From: Secundilactobacillus paracollinoides DSM 15502 = JCM 11969 | GTDB lineage: Bacteria; Bacillota; Bacilli; Lactobacillales; Lactobacillaceae | Assembly (NCBI RefSeq): GCF_001311135.1 | Contig: NZ_BBAG01000006.1 | Span: 31,403-95,402 of the forward strand | Direction of reading: 5' to 3' | DNA: 64,000 nt | Shown: in pieces, positions 8,116-17,752 of the stretch | How the letters are laid out: each line of letters starts with the position of its first letter | Position numbering within the stretch: position 1 is the first letter of the stretch | Translations under genes and position numbers: made by a program | Notes under the pieces: model-generated | The model's input: the letters and a program-made list of their open reading frames with translations, nothing else | What the model was told of the DNA's origin: nothing | Databases searched by the model: none

Positions 8116-8384
8116 TTATTGGGGCTATCTGTTCAATATCTGAGTCTAGTAGCGTAAATCATGACCATTTTTTGAACCTTATGGGTGTATATGTTGCATT
8201 CAAATGGGTGCCATTGGCGGTGGCACTATCAATTATTCATAAGGCAATGTCAAAAATTGATATTCATGTCCTGAAAAATGGCTTTAAAATGGTAGTATTC
8301 ATGTTAAATGATTGCGGCGTGGGGGCAAAGCGTCATTTATAAAGGCGTTTTTAAATATGGAGGGGTGTTTTTTAGTAATCATGC

Positions 8385-8403
8385 TGGAGGTTAAGTACCT
8401 CCA
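8385..8403 (+). promoter_or_regulatory. Hairpin holding a GGAGG site before the Mga-like gene
   Basis: A perfect 7-bp stem TGGAGGT/ACCTCCA with a 5-base loop. It buries a strong Shine-Dalgarno sequence immediately before the ATG at 8406, so it might control initiation there. A GTG at 8430 with its own GGGGAAG would escape it. Confidence 0.4.
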
Positions 8404-8429
8404 ACATGGGAGAAAGCGGGGAAGTCAAG

Positions 8430-9940
8430 GTGAAATTATTCGAATTACTGGATCATAGTGATGTTCGTCAAATTAAGATGATTCAATTACTATCGAAACA
8501 GCAACGGGCTTTGACGGTTAACCAAATTGCCAAAACGTTTGCCATCAACGTCAGCACGGTTCGAGAAGATATTAAGCTGATTGCGTTTAACCTCCAGACA
8601 CTGGGGCCGAACCTAGTGATCGTCAATATCGATGGGGAAGTCTCACTGCAGCATAGCGGTGATGTCTCTTTTAGCGATGTTTACTATCATTATCTGCATA
8701 AATCGGTGAAGTATCAGGTACTGATCTACCTGTTAAACCACCGTCAATTTAAGATACAAAAATTGGCGGATGCCTTAAGTGTCAGTACGTCAACGCTTAT
8801 TCGGCGCATTCGGGAGATCAACCAGAGTCTGGCAGAGTTTAATATTCGAATCAAAAATACGCAACTATTTGGTTGCGAGGCGCAGATTCGGTATTTTTAC
8901 TTTCAACTCTTGTGGTTGGGACGGCCGATTCAGGTCAATCGCTTTGAATACGCGGATGATCGGGTGGACAAGCTCATGCAAAATGGGCACTTTGACACGT
9001 TTATTACCGAAACGGGACGGGTGATGCTGGCCGTTTATTTTGGGTTGGTCAAACAGCGGCTGAACTCAGCGCGTGAGTCAGATATCGATTACGACACGTT
9101 TAACTTCCGGAATACCGGTTCGGAGCCCTTCATTCAGCATTTCTCGGATGATTTGCAACACTACTTCCACCAGGTTCATCTAGCGTGGGATCCACGCGAG
9201 TTAAATCAGGCGGTCGGCTTTTTAGTGATCCATTTTTGTCTTAACACGGAAAATCCAAGTGCGCGCCGCTTTTTAGAAAACCTTGGCAAACAATTTCCAA
9301 AAATTGGTAAACTCAACCGAAAATTCATACAAACAGTTGGCCGAATTCCGCTTGCTGCGAGGCTGCCAAGCGCCTTTACAGAGGAGACTGAATTGTCACT
9401 GAGCCAAATTCATTTCTGCCTCGCCTTTTACCAGGCGCGCTGTCGACGGATATCACGTCAGTTGCCGCCAAGGCGTTTGCTGAAGAAGAACTTAGCCGAT
9501 TTTCTGACGGTCAAGCTGCTAATGAATTGGTCCAAAAGTGTGACACGCTCTGCGAAGAAGCGTTTAATACCTTAGCGATTTCAACGCATGATTCCGACAA
9601 GTTTAACAAAGTGTTCATGCGGTATGCCGTCATTTTGAACATGGCGCTGGGCAGTAGTAATAGTTTCTTAACGATTGCTTGTGATTTTAACCTTGAACAG
9701 ATCCTCAACGTGGCGGCCATTGCGCGGGTCGGTGCGCATATTAACCAGCACATCAAGGTGAGTCTGCAACCCTATGAACCGCAGGAAGACTACGATCTGA
9801 TCATTACCGACCAGATGAAGTCGTATCCGCACCACGATAGCGCGCGGGTCTTTGTGTTGCTCGGCATGAATTACGGACCGGATTATACGGAGTTGAATCG
9901 CGTTTTGAAACAACTTTACTTCGATAAGTTGCAATTCTAG
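8430..9940 (+). pseudogene. Mga-like helix-turn-helix transcriptional regulator, frameshifted
   Basis: About 500 residues. Two N-terminal HTH segments are visible (LTVNQIAKTFAINVSTVREDIKLI and KIQKLADALSVSTSTLIRRIREIN), the arrangement of Mga/AtxA-type regulators; PRD-like regions would follow. The frame shifts at a T-run near 9426-9429: four T are present where five would join LAF to LPGALSTDITSVAAKAF, so a homopolymer indel is likely. I prefer the GTG at 8430 with GGGGAAG over the ATG at 8406. No cell-surface or PTS target gene lies next to it, so its targets are unknown. Confidence 0.7.
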
Positions 9941-10063
9941 TCAATAATTCCGTTAAAACGCTTTAATATTGATAGGCACCAAGGTGATTTGGGGCATACA
10001 CTAACTTTGTAACAGGGATATAGGAGATAGGCATTAATTTCTCACAATCCGGGGGGTGCGAGA

Positions 10064-10549
10064 ATGAAAACAATTGATCTAACAGGCAATCATTACGGCC
10101 GGTTAACTGCCATCAAAAAGGTCGGTAAACGACCGAATGGGAATGCACTTTGGCAGTGCCAGTGTACATGCGGTCAGTCATGTGTGGTTGATGCGTATAA
10201 TCTAAAAACGGGTGTGACCAGAAGTTGCGGATGCTTGCGACGCGCACAGTCAAAGGAAAATTGTGCGAAGAACGAGGCTTTCCGTAACCATATTGGCAAC
10301 ACCGCGTCATTAGGTATCGTTGACGGCACAAATGTGTTAGCCATGACCAAGCGCCGACAGACCAATCGCAGCGGCGTGATTGGCGTCAGCTACGAAAAGG
10401 GTCGTGATGTTTGGGTTGCCAGACTCTATGTTAAGGGACATCTAGTGCTAAACTCCATTTTCAAGGAGCGCAGCGATGCTATCAAGGCAAGAAAACAGGC
10501 GGAAGAGCAGTATCTCAAACCAGTATTAGCCAGTCTTGAACGGCAATAG
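10064..10549 (+). CDS. AP2-domain DNA-binding protein with N-terminal zinc-ribbon-like motif
   Basis: A 161-residue protein. The N-terminal part has cysteines in the pattern CQCTCG ... RSCGCL (about residues 31-64), as in many phage and mobile-element proteins. The C-terminal part (RSGVIGVSYEKGRDVWVARLYVKGHLVLNS...FKERSDAIKARKQAEEQY) is an AP2/ERF-like DNA-binding domain. Such genes often derive from HNH-type homing endonucleases that lost the nuclease, so this may be a relic of a mobile element (inference). A GGGGGG run precedes the ATG. The stop is TAG and is shared with a family A element. Confidence 0.78.
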   Translation: MKTIDLTGNHYGRLTAIKKVGKRPNGNALWQCQCTCGQSCVVDAYNLKTGVTRSCGCLRRAQSKENCAKNEAFRNHIGNTASLGIVDGTNVLAMTKRRQTNRSGVIGVSYEKGRDVWVARLYVKGHLVLNSIFKERSDAIKARKQAEEQYLKPVLASLERQ

Positions 10550-10685
10550 AGTGTGGCGCAAGGCGGTTAAGGGGCAGAATGTAACGGACTCTGGCAGAAA
10601 TGCCTGAACTTGGCATTTTTGCCAGAGTCCGTTACATTGCCGACCCTTGCCTTGCGGAACACGTTTCGACAATGAGCCAAGAAAG
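10547..10685 (+). repeat. Family A hairpin element
   Basis: Complete copy whose first bases TAGAGTGTGG include the stop codon of the AP2 gene. Middle stem GCAAGGC/GCCTTGC, bulge GGTTA, inner ACTCTGGCA hairpin, tail GAACACGTTTCG. Confidence 0.9.
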
Positions 10686-10710
10686 CACACAATCAAGACC
10701 TCAAAAAAGC

Positions 10711-10756
10711 AAAAAAAACGGTCAGATCCTCAAACCTGGATCATGACCGTTTTTTG
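10711..10756. terminator. Bidirectional terminator
   Basis: AAAAAACGGTCA/TGACCGTTTTTT with an inner GATCC/GGATC pair; serves the minus-strand synthetase gene. Confidence 0.85.
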
Positions 10757-10768
10757 CTGTCCTAAAAA

Positions 10769-11467
10769 TCACTTAGTATCTGCATCATTCAAATCCTGAT
10801 AAATCGTCTGCATCCGTTCTTCAATCGAAGTGATCTCATCCGAAAACCCCTTGATCTGATCCGCATACTTATCGACCAACTCAGGATTGGTATCTGTTTT
10901 ATAGCGCAACTTATGTTCAAGACTGGCCCACATGTCCATCCCAACCGTGCGAATCTGAATCTCAACGGGGATATCATGCGCACCGTCCGACTGGTATACC
11001 GGTACAGAAACGACAACGTGCAGTGACCGGTAGCCGCTTTCCTTCGGGTGCCGAATATAGTCTTTGCGGCGAGTCAGCGTAATGTCTGACTGCTGTAACA
11101 GCATCCGTTCAATCTGGTACACGTCATCCAGATAATTGGTGATGACACGGATGCCGGCGATATCGTAAATGTTATCCCGAACGCTCTGCGCTGAAAGCTC
11201 AAGATTCTTGCGCTTCAGTTTCTTAAACAAACTTTGCACATCCTTCATCCGTTCTTCCATGTGGTGGATCGGATTATGATCGTGCTTGATTTGAAATTCC
11301 GTGTCAAGGTTTTCCAGTTTTGTACCGACCTCGTTAACACCAGATTGACCAAGTTGGTAAATGATGCCCAACTCTTGGAGTTGTTTGACATTATCCGTGC
11401 CAATTGCGCGCTTGATGTTATCGTTTGTCTTTGGAATACTCATGAAATTTTGACGTTCTAGGATCAT
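10769..11467 (-). CDS. relP: Small alarmone synthetase (RelP/YwaC-like)
   Basis: Makes (p)ppGpp by moving pyrophosphate from ATP to GDP or GTP; there is no hydrolase domain. The synthetase core is visible: HNPIHHMEERMK, IYDIAGIRVITNYLDDVYQIERML, RRKDYIRHPKESGYRSLHVVV, and EIQIRTVGMDMWASLEHKLRYK. The wording around HNPIxH and the 232-residue length fit the YwaC/RelP class better than RelQ. Start at 11467 (GAGGT upstream); a later ATG at 11443 has no good site. Single gene with its own terminator, and probably stress-induced. Confidence 0.85.
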   Translation of the reverse strand: MILERQNFMSIPKTNDNIKRAIGTDNVKQLQELGIIYQLGQSGVNEVGTKLENLDTEFQIKHDHNPIHHMEERMKDVQSLFKKLKRKNLELSAQSVRDNIYDIAGIRVITNYLDDVYQIERMLLQQSDITLTRRKDYIRHPKESGYRSLHVVVSVPVYQSDGAHDIPVEIQIRTVGMDMWASLEHKLRYKTDTNPELVDKYADQIKGFSDEITSIEERMQTIYQDLNDADTK

Positions 11468-11561
11468 ATTAGTTCAAACCTCACTTTAATACGATGTGTC
11501 CTTTAGGTGACAGTATGACTCGCTGTTGCCCCAGTTTATCACTTTTCGATATACCTGTCGG

Positions 11562-11978
11562 CTAAGAAGGTCTCTGGTGGTGCCATTTTTTAAGCATCAG
11601 CGCCACGACTTCATTGCCGCCGATACTTGTCCAAGAAAAGATAAGGACAAGCAAAACGAGCGCCACCATTGGCACCGTGTCCTTAGTGATCAGTGGAAAC
11701 GGGTGTCTAACTGGCTGGGTCGTCGGACTGGTGATCAGCAGGGCGGACTCTTGGCTGCCCTGCTGTGCTAACCGGTGATCAGTACTGGTGAAGGTGATCG
11801 GCGCGGATACTGAAGATGTGCTGACAAGTGACGTTGACACTGCCTGACTGCGAAATACACCAAGGGTAATGGTGGGGTTGGTAGCGGCTGATATGTAACC
11901 AGAAGTTTGAAACGGTAAACTAAAAGCAATTAGCATGATAACCGCCATGATGACGTGTTTTATCCGGTGATGTCTCAT
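11562..11978 (-). CDS. Hypothetical membrane-anchored exported protein
   Basis: 138 residues from the ATG at 11978 (GGGGGA upstream; the open frame begins earlier without a site). A signal-peptide-like helix (IKHVIMAVIMLIAFSLPF) opens the protein. A Ser/Thr-rich stretch of about 60 residues follows, then a C-terminal hydrophobic helix (TVPMVALVLLVLIFSWTSI) and the basic tail KKWHHQRPS. The layout fits a small cell-surface protein held by its C-terminus; there is no LPxTG. I recognise no family. Confidence 0.55.
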   Translation of the reverse strand: MRHHRIKHVIMAVIMLIAFSLPFQTSGYISAATNPTITLGVFRSQAVSTSLVSTSSVSAPITFTSTDHRLAQQGSQESALLITSPTTQPVRHPFPLITKDTVPMVALVLLVLIFSWTSIGGNEVVALMLKKWHHQRPS

Positions 11979-12152
11979 CTGAATCATTCCCCCAAAATTG
12001 AGCCTGCATTCCATTATAAGCCATTTATTGCGGTTTTCGCATCTGGAATGTGAAAAAATAAAGCGCTATTATGGCAACTTGGAAAAAGATTGCGCTACCA
12101 GCGCGTTTTCGGCGTTAAATCTGACCCAATTCCGCGAATTTTCTGGTAACAT

Positions 12153-13124
12153 GTGAGTAGACTATTTTTGAGGGAGCTGATCGTCATTTCGATTGTTGGG
12201 GAATTAATCATTAATAAGGATGCGGGCAACGCCAGATTAGCGAAACAAATGCCACAGCTGATCACAATGATCACGGCTAATTTGACGGCGTACCATGAGC
12301 ATCAGACGCATCAACCGGGGGACGCAAATCTGATCGTTAAACAACTGGTGCGCGATTACCGCGACCATTTGGCAGATCTGCAGGTGATCGTGGTCGGCGG
12401 TGACGGGACGTTGCATGACGTGGTGAACGGCTTGCAGGAGATGGGCCAGGGCCAGGTGCCGATCGGTTACATTCCGACGGGAACGGGAAACGATTTTGCG
12501 CGTGCCAACCATATCCCGTTGACGTATCAAAAAGCGGCTGCGAGCCTCGCAACAGCGGAACCGCGTGGCGTGAACGTTGGCCGGGTCAGCGCCAAGGAGT
12601 TCGACACGAAGTATTTCATTAATAATTTCGGCATCGGCATTGATGCACTGGTCGTTTACGCAACGAACCATTCACGGTCAAAAAATCTGATGAATAAACT
12701 AAAATTAGGCAGTTTGTCATACCCGTTACACTTTGCGACGGCGCTGATGCATCAAAAAGCCTTCACGGCAAGTTGGGGCCAGTGGGCGCTTGACCATCAC
12801 GATGACCGGTCGTATTTGTGTGTCTTCACGAACCACCCGTTTTTAGGCGGCGGCGTGCGGTTGATCATGCCAGAAGATGACGACCGCAGTGCTTTGCACC
12901 TCGTGATCGTGCATAAGGAAAAATGGCAGGTGATTGGGCAAGCGCTCGTGGCGTTGCTAAAAAAGAAGCCAGATGTGCCGCAAATTCACCATTATCAAGG
13001 GCCAGAATTTCATTTTGAGACCGAGGCTGGCGAGCACATTCAAGTGGACGGCGAGGAACTTCAAGCACCGCTCCATGCGACGTTGACCCAGGTCACACAA
13101 CGGTTTTTATTACCTACGGATTAG
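12153..13124 (+). CDS. Diacylglycerol kinase-family lipid kinase (YegS/BmrU type)
   Basis: Phosphorylates diacylglycerol or a related lipid, recycling it into phospholipid synthesis. The catalytic signature VVGGDGTLHDVVNGL is at about residues 80-95. GYIPTGTGNDFARAN and GIGIDALVVY follow, and the C-terminal domain includes GEHIQVDGEEL. The start is uncertain: GTG at 12153 or TTG at 12168, both near AGGGAG. A PAP2 phosphatase gene follows within 20 bases. The pair could interconvert phosphatidate and diacylglycerol (inference). Confidence 0.85.
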   Translation: MSRLFLRELIVISIVGELIINKDAGNARLAKQMPQLITMITANLTAYHEHQTHQPGDANLIVKQLVRDYRDHLADLQVIVVGGDGTLHDVVNGLQEMGQGQVPIGYIPTGTGNDFARANHIPLTYQKAAASLATAEPRGVNVGRVSAKEFDTKYFINNFGIGIDALVVYATNHSRSKNLMNKLKLGSLSYPLHFATALMHQKAFTASWGQWALDHHDDRSYLCVFTNHPFLGGGVRLIMPEDDDRSALHLVIVHKEKWQVIGQALVALLKKKPDVPQIHHYQGPEFHFETEAGEHIQVDGEELQAPLHATLTQVTQRFLLPTD

Positions 13125-13142
13125 TGAAGGAGACATGGTCAG

Positions 13143-13792
13143 GTGAGACGACAAGTACGGCAACGCTGGGAATGGTGTTTGATCGTTAGCGCGGTCTGCT
13201 TTCTGGTGCTTATGGGTCTAGTCGCAGCGGGGGTGACCCATGGGCTGGACCAGGACATTTTGAATGCTATCAGAGCATTTAAAACTACGCAGCACACTAG
13301 GGTGATCACGGGCATTACGAACACTGGCGGGCCAACAGCCACGCTGATCGAGACGCTAGTGATCGCGGTGATCTTAGTGCTTCGCCGGCAGCTTGGCAAG
13401 GCGGTATCGCAGTGGCGACCATTTTAATGGGTGACGGGTTTTATTCGGTGATCAAGTCGATCGTGAAACGACCACGGCCGTTGCATCAAATTTTACCGAC
13501 GGGCGGCTACAGTTTTCCTAGCGGGCACACCCTGGGCACGACGTTGGTGGCACTTGTGATTTGGACGTTGTTTGTGACTCAGTGGCACCGAAAATGGCTA
13601 CGGTGGACAGCCACGGTTGTTTTGATACTGTGGGTGCTCCTGGTCGGGTTTTCAAGACTCTATCTGCAGGTGCATTTTCCAACGGACGTCCTCGGTGGTG
13701 TCCTGGGTGCGATTTTGCTGTGGTCGGGCATCCGATACTTGGTGGCAATCAGCCCAATTCGTGAGCTGTGCACTAGGGTCATATTAGTGTGA
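13143..13792 (+). pseudogene. PAP2-family phosphatase, frameshifted
   Basis: Membrane phosphatase of about 215 residues with the three PAP2 motifs: KSIVKRPRP, PSGHTLG, and SRLYLQVHFPTDVLGG. Six hydrophobic helices. The first 85 residues (GTG start at 13143) and the remainder are in different frames; the break is around 13395-13415, before AVATILMGDGFYS. All catalytic motifs are downstream of the break. Could act on undecaprenyl pyrophosphate or phosphatidate. Next to the lipid kinase gene. Confidence 0.8.
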
Positions 13793-13858
13793 ATTAGGGT
13801 CTTAAACGCAACCGTGTTTTAGGCTATTAAGTAGGAAACGTGTCAAAAGGGAGGCGCT

Positions 13859-15112
13859 ATGAGTAAGTATCGGATTCAAGCTATTATTTTTGTTTTAGTG
13901 GCGTTTATGTTGGGATGTAATGAGTTTATCGTTGTCGGCATTCTATCGGACATGGCTAAGTCGTTTGGCACGCCGGTGGCAACAATGGGGTATCTGGTGA
14001 CGATTTTTGCCACCACGTATGCGATTTGCACGCCGTTTGTCACCATTTTGACGAGCCGGTTCAGCCGGTATAAAACGTTATTGACGCTGATCATTATCTT
14101 TTTGATTGGCAATACGTTGAGCGGTTTTGCGACCAGCTTTTTGACCATGATGTTAGCACGGATGTTGACGGCAACGGTCGCCGGCGCCATCATTTCACTG
14201 ATCATGACGTTTGCGAGCGCGATTGCGCCGGCGAATAAGCGGGCAAGTCTAGTGTCCTGGATCTTTGCTGGGTTCAGCATTGCGTCGGTGTTTGGCGTGC
14301 CATTAGGAACGACCATCAGTATGACCTATGGCTGGCGGTATACGTTCTTCGTGATCTCCATCATCACCATTTTGACGTTTGTGCTGTTGATCTTTATTCT
14401 GCCGCGAAATTTGCCGCAGGTTTCCAGCTCGGTTGGCGGTCAGCTGACCTTATTAAAGGACCGGCGAATTTATATTGCCGTTTTCTTAGTGCTGTTTACG
14501 GCCGCCGCGATGTATGGCTATTACACTTACATTCGGCCACTGCTGACTACCGCGCTGGGATTCAGCACGGCGAGTCTGAACTGGCTGCTGTTTATTATCG
14601 GGATTATGAGTATCATTAGCAATCGACTTTCAGGGACACTTGCGGAACATCAGGGGTTACGATACATGCCGCGATTCTACGTGGCTGATATTGTGCTGTT
14701 GGCGCTGTTACCGTTTGCATTGGGAAACAAGGTCGCTGGGTTAGCAATCCTGTTGATCTTGACGCTGATCATTACGATCTTAAATTCCCCGATTCAGATC
14801 CACTTCTTAAACGTGGCTGAGCGCGAGTATCCACAATCAATCGTGCTGGCATCCTCGCTGAATTCGATCTTCTTTAACTTCGGCATTTCGCTGGGATCGG
14901 CGACGTCCTCGTTGATGATGAGCCACGTCGGTTTGAAATGGATCAGCCTTGGTGCGGCGGTGTTTGCGTTTATTTCGTTGATTTTGGCACTGATGTTGAA
15001 TCAGTCTGTTAAGCGACGTAAGGTGGCTGAGGGCGTTTTGAGGGAAGGGCATAGAGAGTGGAACGAGGCGGTTAAGGGGCAGAATGTAAGGGACTCTGGC
15101 AGAAATGCCTGA
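13859..15112 (+). CDS. MFS transporter, DHA1-like, C-terminus supplied by a repeat
   Basis: A 417-residue major facilitator with 12 hydrophobic helices, beginning IIFVLVAFMLGCNEFIVVGILSDMAKSFG, as in the arabinose/drug efflux (AraJ/YdhP-like) group. Exported compound unknown. Start preceded by GGGAGG. The last ~18 codons (after VLREGHRE) read through the left arm and inner hairpin of a family A element, giving WNEAVKGQNVRDSGRNA. The native stop seems lost, and the tail is a by-product of insertion rather than a functional domain. Confidence 0.85.
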   Translation: MSKYRIQAIIFVLVAFMLGCNEFIVVGILSDMAKSFGTPVATMGYLVTIFATTYAICTPFVTILTSRFSRYKTLLTLIIIFLIGNTLSGFATSFLTMMLARMLTATVAGAIISLIMTFASAIAPANKRASLVSWIFAGFSIASVFGVPLGTTISMTYGWRYTFFVISIITILTFVLLIFILPRNLPQVSSSVGGQLTLLKDRRIYIAVFLVLFTAAAMYGYYTYIRPLLTTALGFSTASLNWLLFIIGIMSIISNRLSGTLAEHQGLRYMPRFYVADIVLLALLPFALGNKVAGLAILLILTLIITILNSPIQIHFLNVAEREYPQSIVLASSLNSIFFNFGISLGSATSSLMMSHVGLKWISLGAAVFAFISLILALMLNQSVKRRKVAEGVLREGHREWNEAVKGQNVRDSGRNA

Positions 15113-15191
15113 ACTTGGCATTTTTGCCAGAGTCCCTTACATGGCCGCCCCTTGCCTCGTGTAACTCGTTTAGTCTATGTAAAATAGAAAG
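15053..15191 (+). repeat. Family A hairpin element inside the 3' end of an MFS gene
   Basis: Outer stem GAGT/ACTC (other copies GTGT/ACAC), middle stem ACGAGGC/GCCTCGT, GGTTA bulge, inner ACTCTGGCA hairpin. The outer stem changed on both sides and so kept pairing. Confidence 0.88.
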
Positions 15192-15242
15192 CCAAAACAG
15201 CAACTTGTCACCCAGAATATCCACCCAAATAACGACAATATA

Positions 15243-15286
15243 CAAAAAAACAGCCTAATCTCAAATCGAGATCAGGCTGTTTTTAT
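15243..15286. terminator. Bidirectional terminator
   Basis: AAACAGCCT...AGGCTGTTT with inner ATCTC/GAGAT, between convergent MFS and secreted-protein genes. Confidence 0.8.
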
Positions 15287-15310
15287 TCAATTTATTGTAA
15301 CCAACTACTG

Positions 15311-15955
15311 TTAAGCCACAGCATTAAACGCAATATCTGAAGCATGCGGCATATAGGTTACATCAATCTTAGCAGCAGTTTTCCGATTCTTCGCCTGAAC
15401 CGTGTATCCAAGCCGTTTGCCATATTTGGCATACTCGCCTGAGGTCAGGGTAAACGTTGCTTTACCACTCGCACCAGTAGTCTTGGTGGCGAGCAACTTA
15501 TCACCACCGTAAAGCCGAACGGTACGGTTCGCGCCCAACGTTGTGACGTTGAGCGTAAAAGTCGTTTCACTGCGGTTCTCGTTATAGTTCAACGGGTCGG
15601 TAGTGCCATACTGCTGGTTGGTAATCGTTGCGGCCTTAGTCAAGCGACCATTCTTACTGGTGGTGCCATAAATTTTGAAGTTATGGTTGCCACTGAATGT
15701 GTAGGTAATCGCTGTGCCGTTCTTTTTAGCCGGATAATAGGTTGTTTTGCCGTTGTAAGCCACAGCAACCTTACTGACTGCTGCCTTGGTCGTTGTCTTA
15801 AATGAAAGTGTCTTCGTTGCTGATTGGTAGCTAAGCTGACTGATCTTCATTGCCGGCAATGTACTTGCCTGAGCCACCGAAGAGCTTGCACTGAATCCAC
15901 CAAAGAGTGCGCCAAATAGCGCAATGAGTCCTAGGAATTTCCCCGTTCTAGTCAT
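15311..15955 (-). CDS. Secreted protein, unknown function
   Basis: 214 residues. A clear signal peptide (LGLIALFGALFGGFSASSSVAQA, cleavage probably after AQA) is followed by about 180 residues rich in Thr, Lys and Tyr that look like two beta-sandwich (Ig-like) repeats, for example ISQLSYQSATKTLSFKTTTKAAVSKVAV and FTLNVTTLGANRTVRLYGGDKLL. No anchor or catalytic motif. The Shine-Dalgarno region and start (AAAGGAGCAGGCTT before ATGAC) are identical to those of the gene at 43646-44113. Its own terminator follows. Confidence 0.65.
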   Translation of the reverse strand: MTRTGKFLGLIALFGALFGGFSASSSVAQASTLPAMKISQLSYQSATKTLSFKTTTKAAVSKVAVAYNGKTTYYPAKKNGTAITYTFSGNHNFKIYGTTSKNGRLTKAATITNQQYGTTDPLNYNENRSETTFTLNVTTLGANRTVRLYGGDKLLATKTTGASGKATFTLTSGEYAKYGKRLGYTVQAKNRKTAAKIDVTYMPHASDIAFNAVA

Positions 15956-16265
15956 AAGCCTGCTCCTTTGTAATGATGCTGCCGGGATGTCCCCAACAGT
16001 TCCCCTTAGCCTATTACAGTATACCTAGAATTTCCTAAACTGCAAGCAGATTAAACGATTGGTGGTGGGCATTGTTGCATACTGGCTTATTTACGGGAGA
16101 GAGAGGATATACGTTTAAATGCGGTGTTATAGGGATTGATGCGGGTCGACATTAGTTGTTATTTTGTTGTAAAAAAAGTTTATTCTGTTTTTTAGTCATG
16201 ATTAAGTGATGCGAGTATTTAGAGGTTATGGTTCTTTTTAAACTCTATATTTGTGTCTTTCTTGT

Positions 16266-16396
16266 CAACGTAGCGAAACGTGTTCCAGGAAGCAAGGCAC
16301 TGCATGTAAGCCAACTTTGGCACAAATTCCAAGTTCGGGAATTTCTGCCAAAGTTGGCTTACACTCCGTTCCATAACCGCTTCCTTCCACACTCTG
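16266..16396 (-). repeat. Family A hairpin element
   Basis: Minus-strand copy with middle stem AGGAAGC/GCTTCCT, GGTTA bulge, and an inner hairpin ACTTTGGCA/TGCCAAAGT (C-to-T change matched by G-to-A on the other side). Confidence 0.85.
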
Positions 16397-16445
16397 TTAC
16401 TTCACTCTCCCCAGCCACCATGTTAAAATAGACGCAACTAGATCA

Positions 16446-16474
16446 GGCATCAAATTAGGCATCAAATTAGGCAT
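16446..16474 (+). repeat. Short tandem repeat GGCATCAAATTA
   Basis: Two full 12-base units and a partial third, in the 5' region of the usp gene. It could be a regulator site or simple slippage. Confidence 0.6.
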
Positions 16475-16494
16475 AGGAAGCGAGTTGATCTACA

Positions 16495-16938
16495 GTGTCA
16501 GAATTGGATCCAAAGAAATTTACCCATATTTTGGTTGGGGTCGATGATTCTCCCGACGCCCAATTGGCCTTTCGTTACGCCATGAATCGGGCGAAAAGTG
16601 ACGACGCCGAACTGACCATTACATCGATTTTAGAATCGGAAGACATGAACGTTTATCAAGCCCTGAGCAAGGATTTTGTGCACGGCAAGCGTGACGAACT
16701 CCAAAAACACTTGGAAGAATACCGGCAGTTAGCGCTTCGCTTTGGTATTAAAAAGGTGAATACTGCGGTGTCCGAGGGTGATCCCGGTGAAACGATCGTT
16801 AAGGAGATCATTCCGGCTTTGAAACCAGACCTTCTCGTTATTGGTTCACTCGCAAAGACTGGCCTGCGGAAGCGGTTTGGCTCGCAGGCGGCCTATATGG
16901 CTAAGTACGCACCCATTTCAGTGATGGTCGTTCGCTAA
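16495..16938 (+). CDS. Universal stress protein (UspA family)
   Basis: A 147-residue cytoplasmic Usp domain. It opens with HILVGVDDSPDAQLAF and ends with the nucleotide-binding pattern IGSLAKTGLRKRFGSQAAYMAKYAPISVMVV (G-2x-G-9x-G-like). GTG start with AGGAAG upstream at a somewhat long spacing. Its stop overlaps the start of the GDPD gene (TAATG), so the two are translated together. Usp proteins aid survival under stress; the specific trigger is not visible. Confidence 0.85.
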   Translation: MSELDPKKFTHILVGVDDSPDAQLAFRYAMNRAKSDDAELTITSILESEDMNVYQALSKDFVHGKRDELQKHLEEYRQLALRFGIKKVNTAVSEGDPGETIVKEIIPALKPDLLVIGSLAKTGLRKRFGSQAAYMAKYAPISVMVVR

Positions 16939-17705
16939 TGATTAAAAAACAAGCATTTGATCCATCTACGAAGCGGGTCTTTGCCCACCGCGGAATGTCA
17001 CAACTCGCACCAGAGAACACGCTGGCTGCGTTTCATAAGGTTAAGGAATCCGGGGTACATTGGTTAGAAACCGATTTGGATCTGACTGCTGACGGCCAGA
17101 TCGTGATTCTGCACGATGAAAGTATCGACCGGACGACAGATAAGAAGGGTGCCATTCATGAACTCACGCTGGCTGAAGTTGAGACGGCGGATGCGGGTTC
17201 GTGGTTCGGCTCAGAATTTACGGGTCAGCGCATCCCGACATTGCCGCAATTGATTGATTTGATCAACGCCGATGGCTGAACGTGAACTTTGAGTTGAAAC
17301 CCTATCTAGGCGGGGATGAACGGGCGACAACTTTGATTGAAGGCTTCGCTAAAGAACTTAAGCGCGTGTCCCCGCAATCGCAGGTCATTGTGTCGAGCTT
17401 TAACGCGACAATGTTGAAGCAATTTAAGGCCCTAAGCAGATACGCCGACTGCGATGCTGTTTAAACGTACCCAGTCCAAGCAGGATTGGGCTGCCATTGC
17501 GACCGATACTGGGTCGAAAATCATTCATCCAGATGTCCGCGGGTTGACACGGGCACGCGTTGAAAAATTGAAAAAGGCTGGCTTTGAACTGAATGTTTGG
17601 ACAGTTAATTCCCTTAAGGCGGCGTACCATCTGTTTGACTGGGGTGTTGATGGTGTGTTCACTGATATTAGCCATCGGTTTCCAGAAGCGTATAAGCGCC
17701 AATAA
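16938..17705 (+). pseudogene. Glycerophosphodiester phosphodiesterase, two frameshifts
   Basis: GDPD enzymes split glycerophosphodiesters into glycerol 3-phosphate and an alcohol. The catalytic start FAHRGMSQLAPENTLAAF (HRG and PEN), ETDLDLTADGQIVILHDE (E, D and H of the metal site) and the C-terminal NVWTVNSLKAAYHLFDWGVDGVFTD are all present. Frames change near 17275 (after INADG) and near 17445-17465 (after YADCDAV). Intact length would be about 255 residues. Co-transcribed with the Usp gene. Confidence 0.82.
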
Positions 17706-17713
17706 AGACAATC

Positions 17714-17752
17714 AAAAAAGTCTCCGAGAATTCAATTCTCGGAGGCTTTTTA
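17714..17752. terminator. Bidirectional terminator
   Basis: Stem CTCCGAGAATT/AATTCTCGGAG flanked by A-run and T-run, between convergent GDPD and permease genes. Confidence 0.88.

Noticed and set aside
16446..16474. Lacto-usp RNA motif before the usp gene
   Set aside because: The location fits, but I see only a short direct repeat and no supporting fold, so I cannot make this call.
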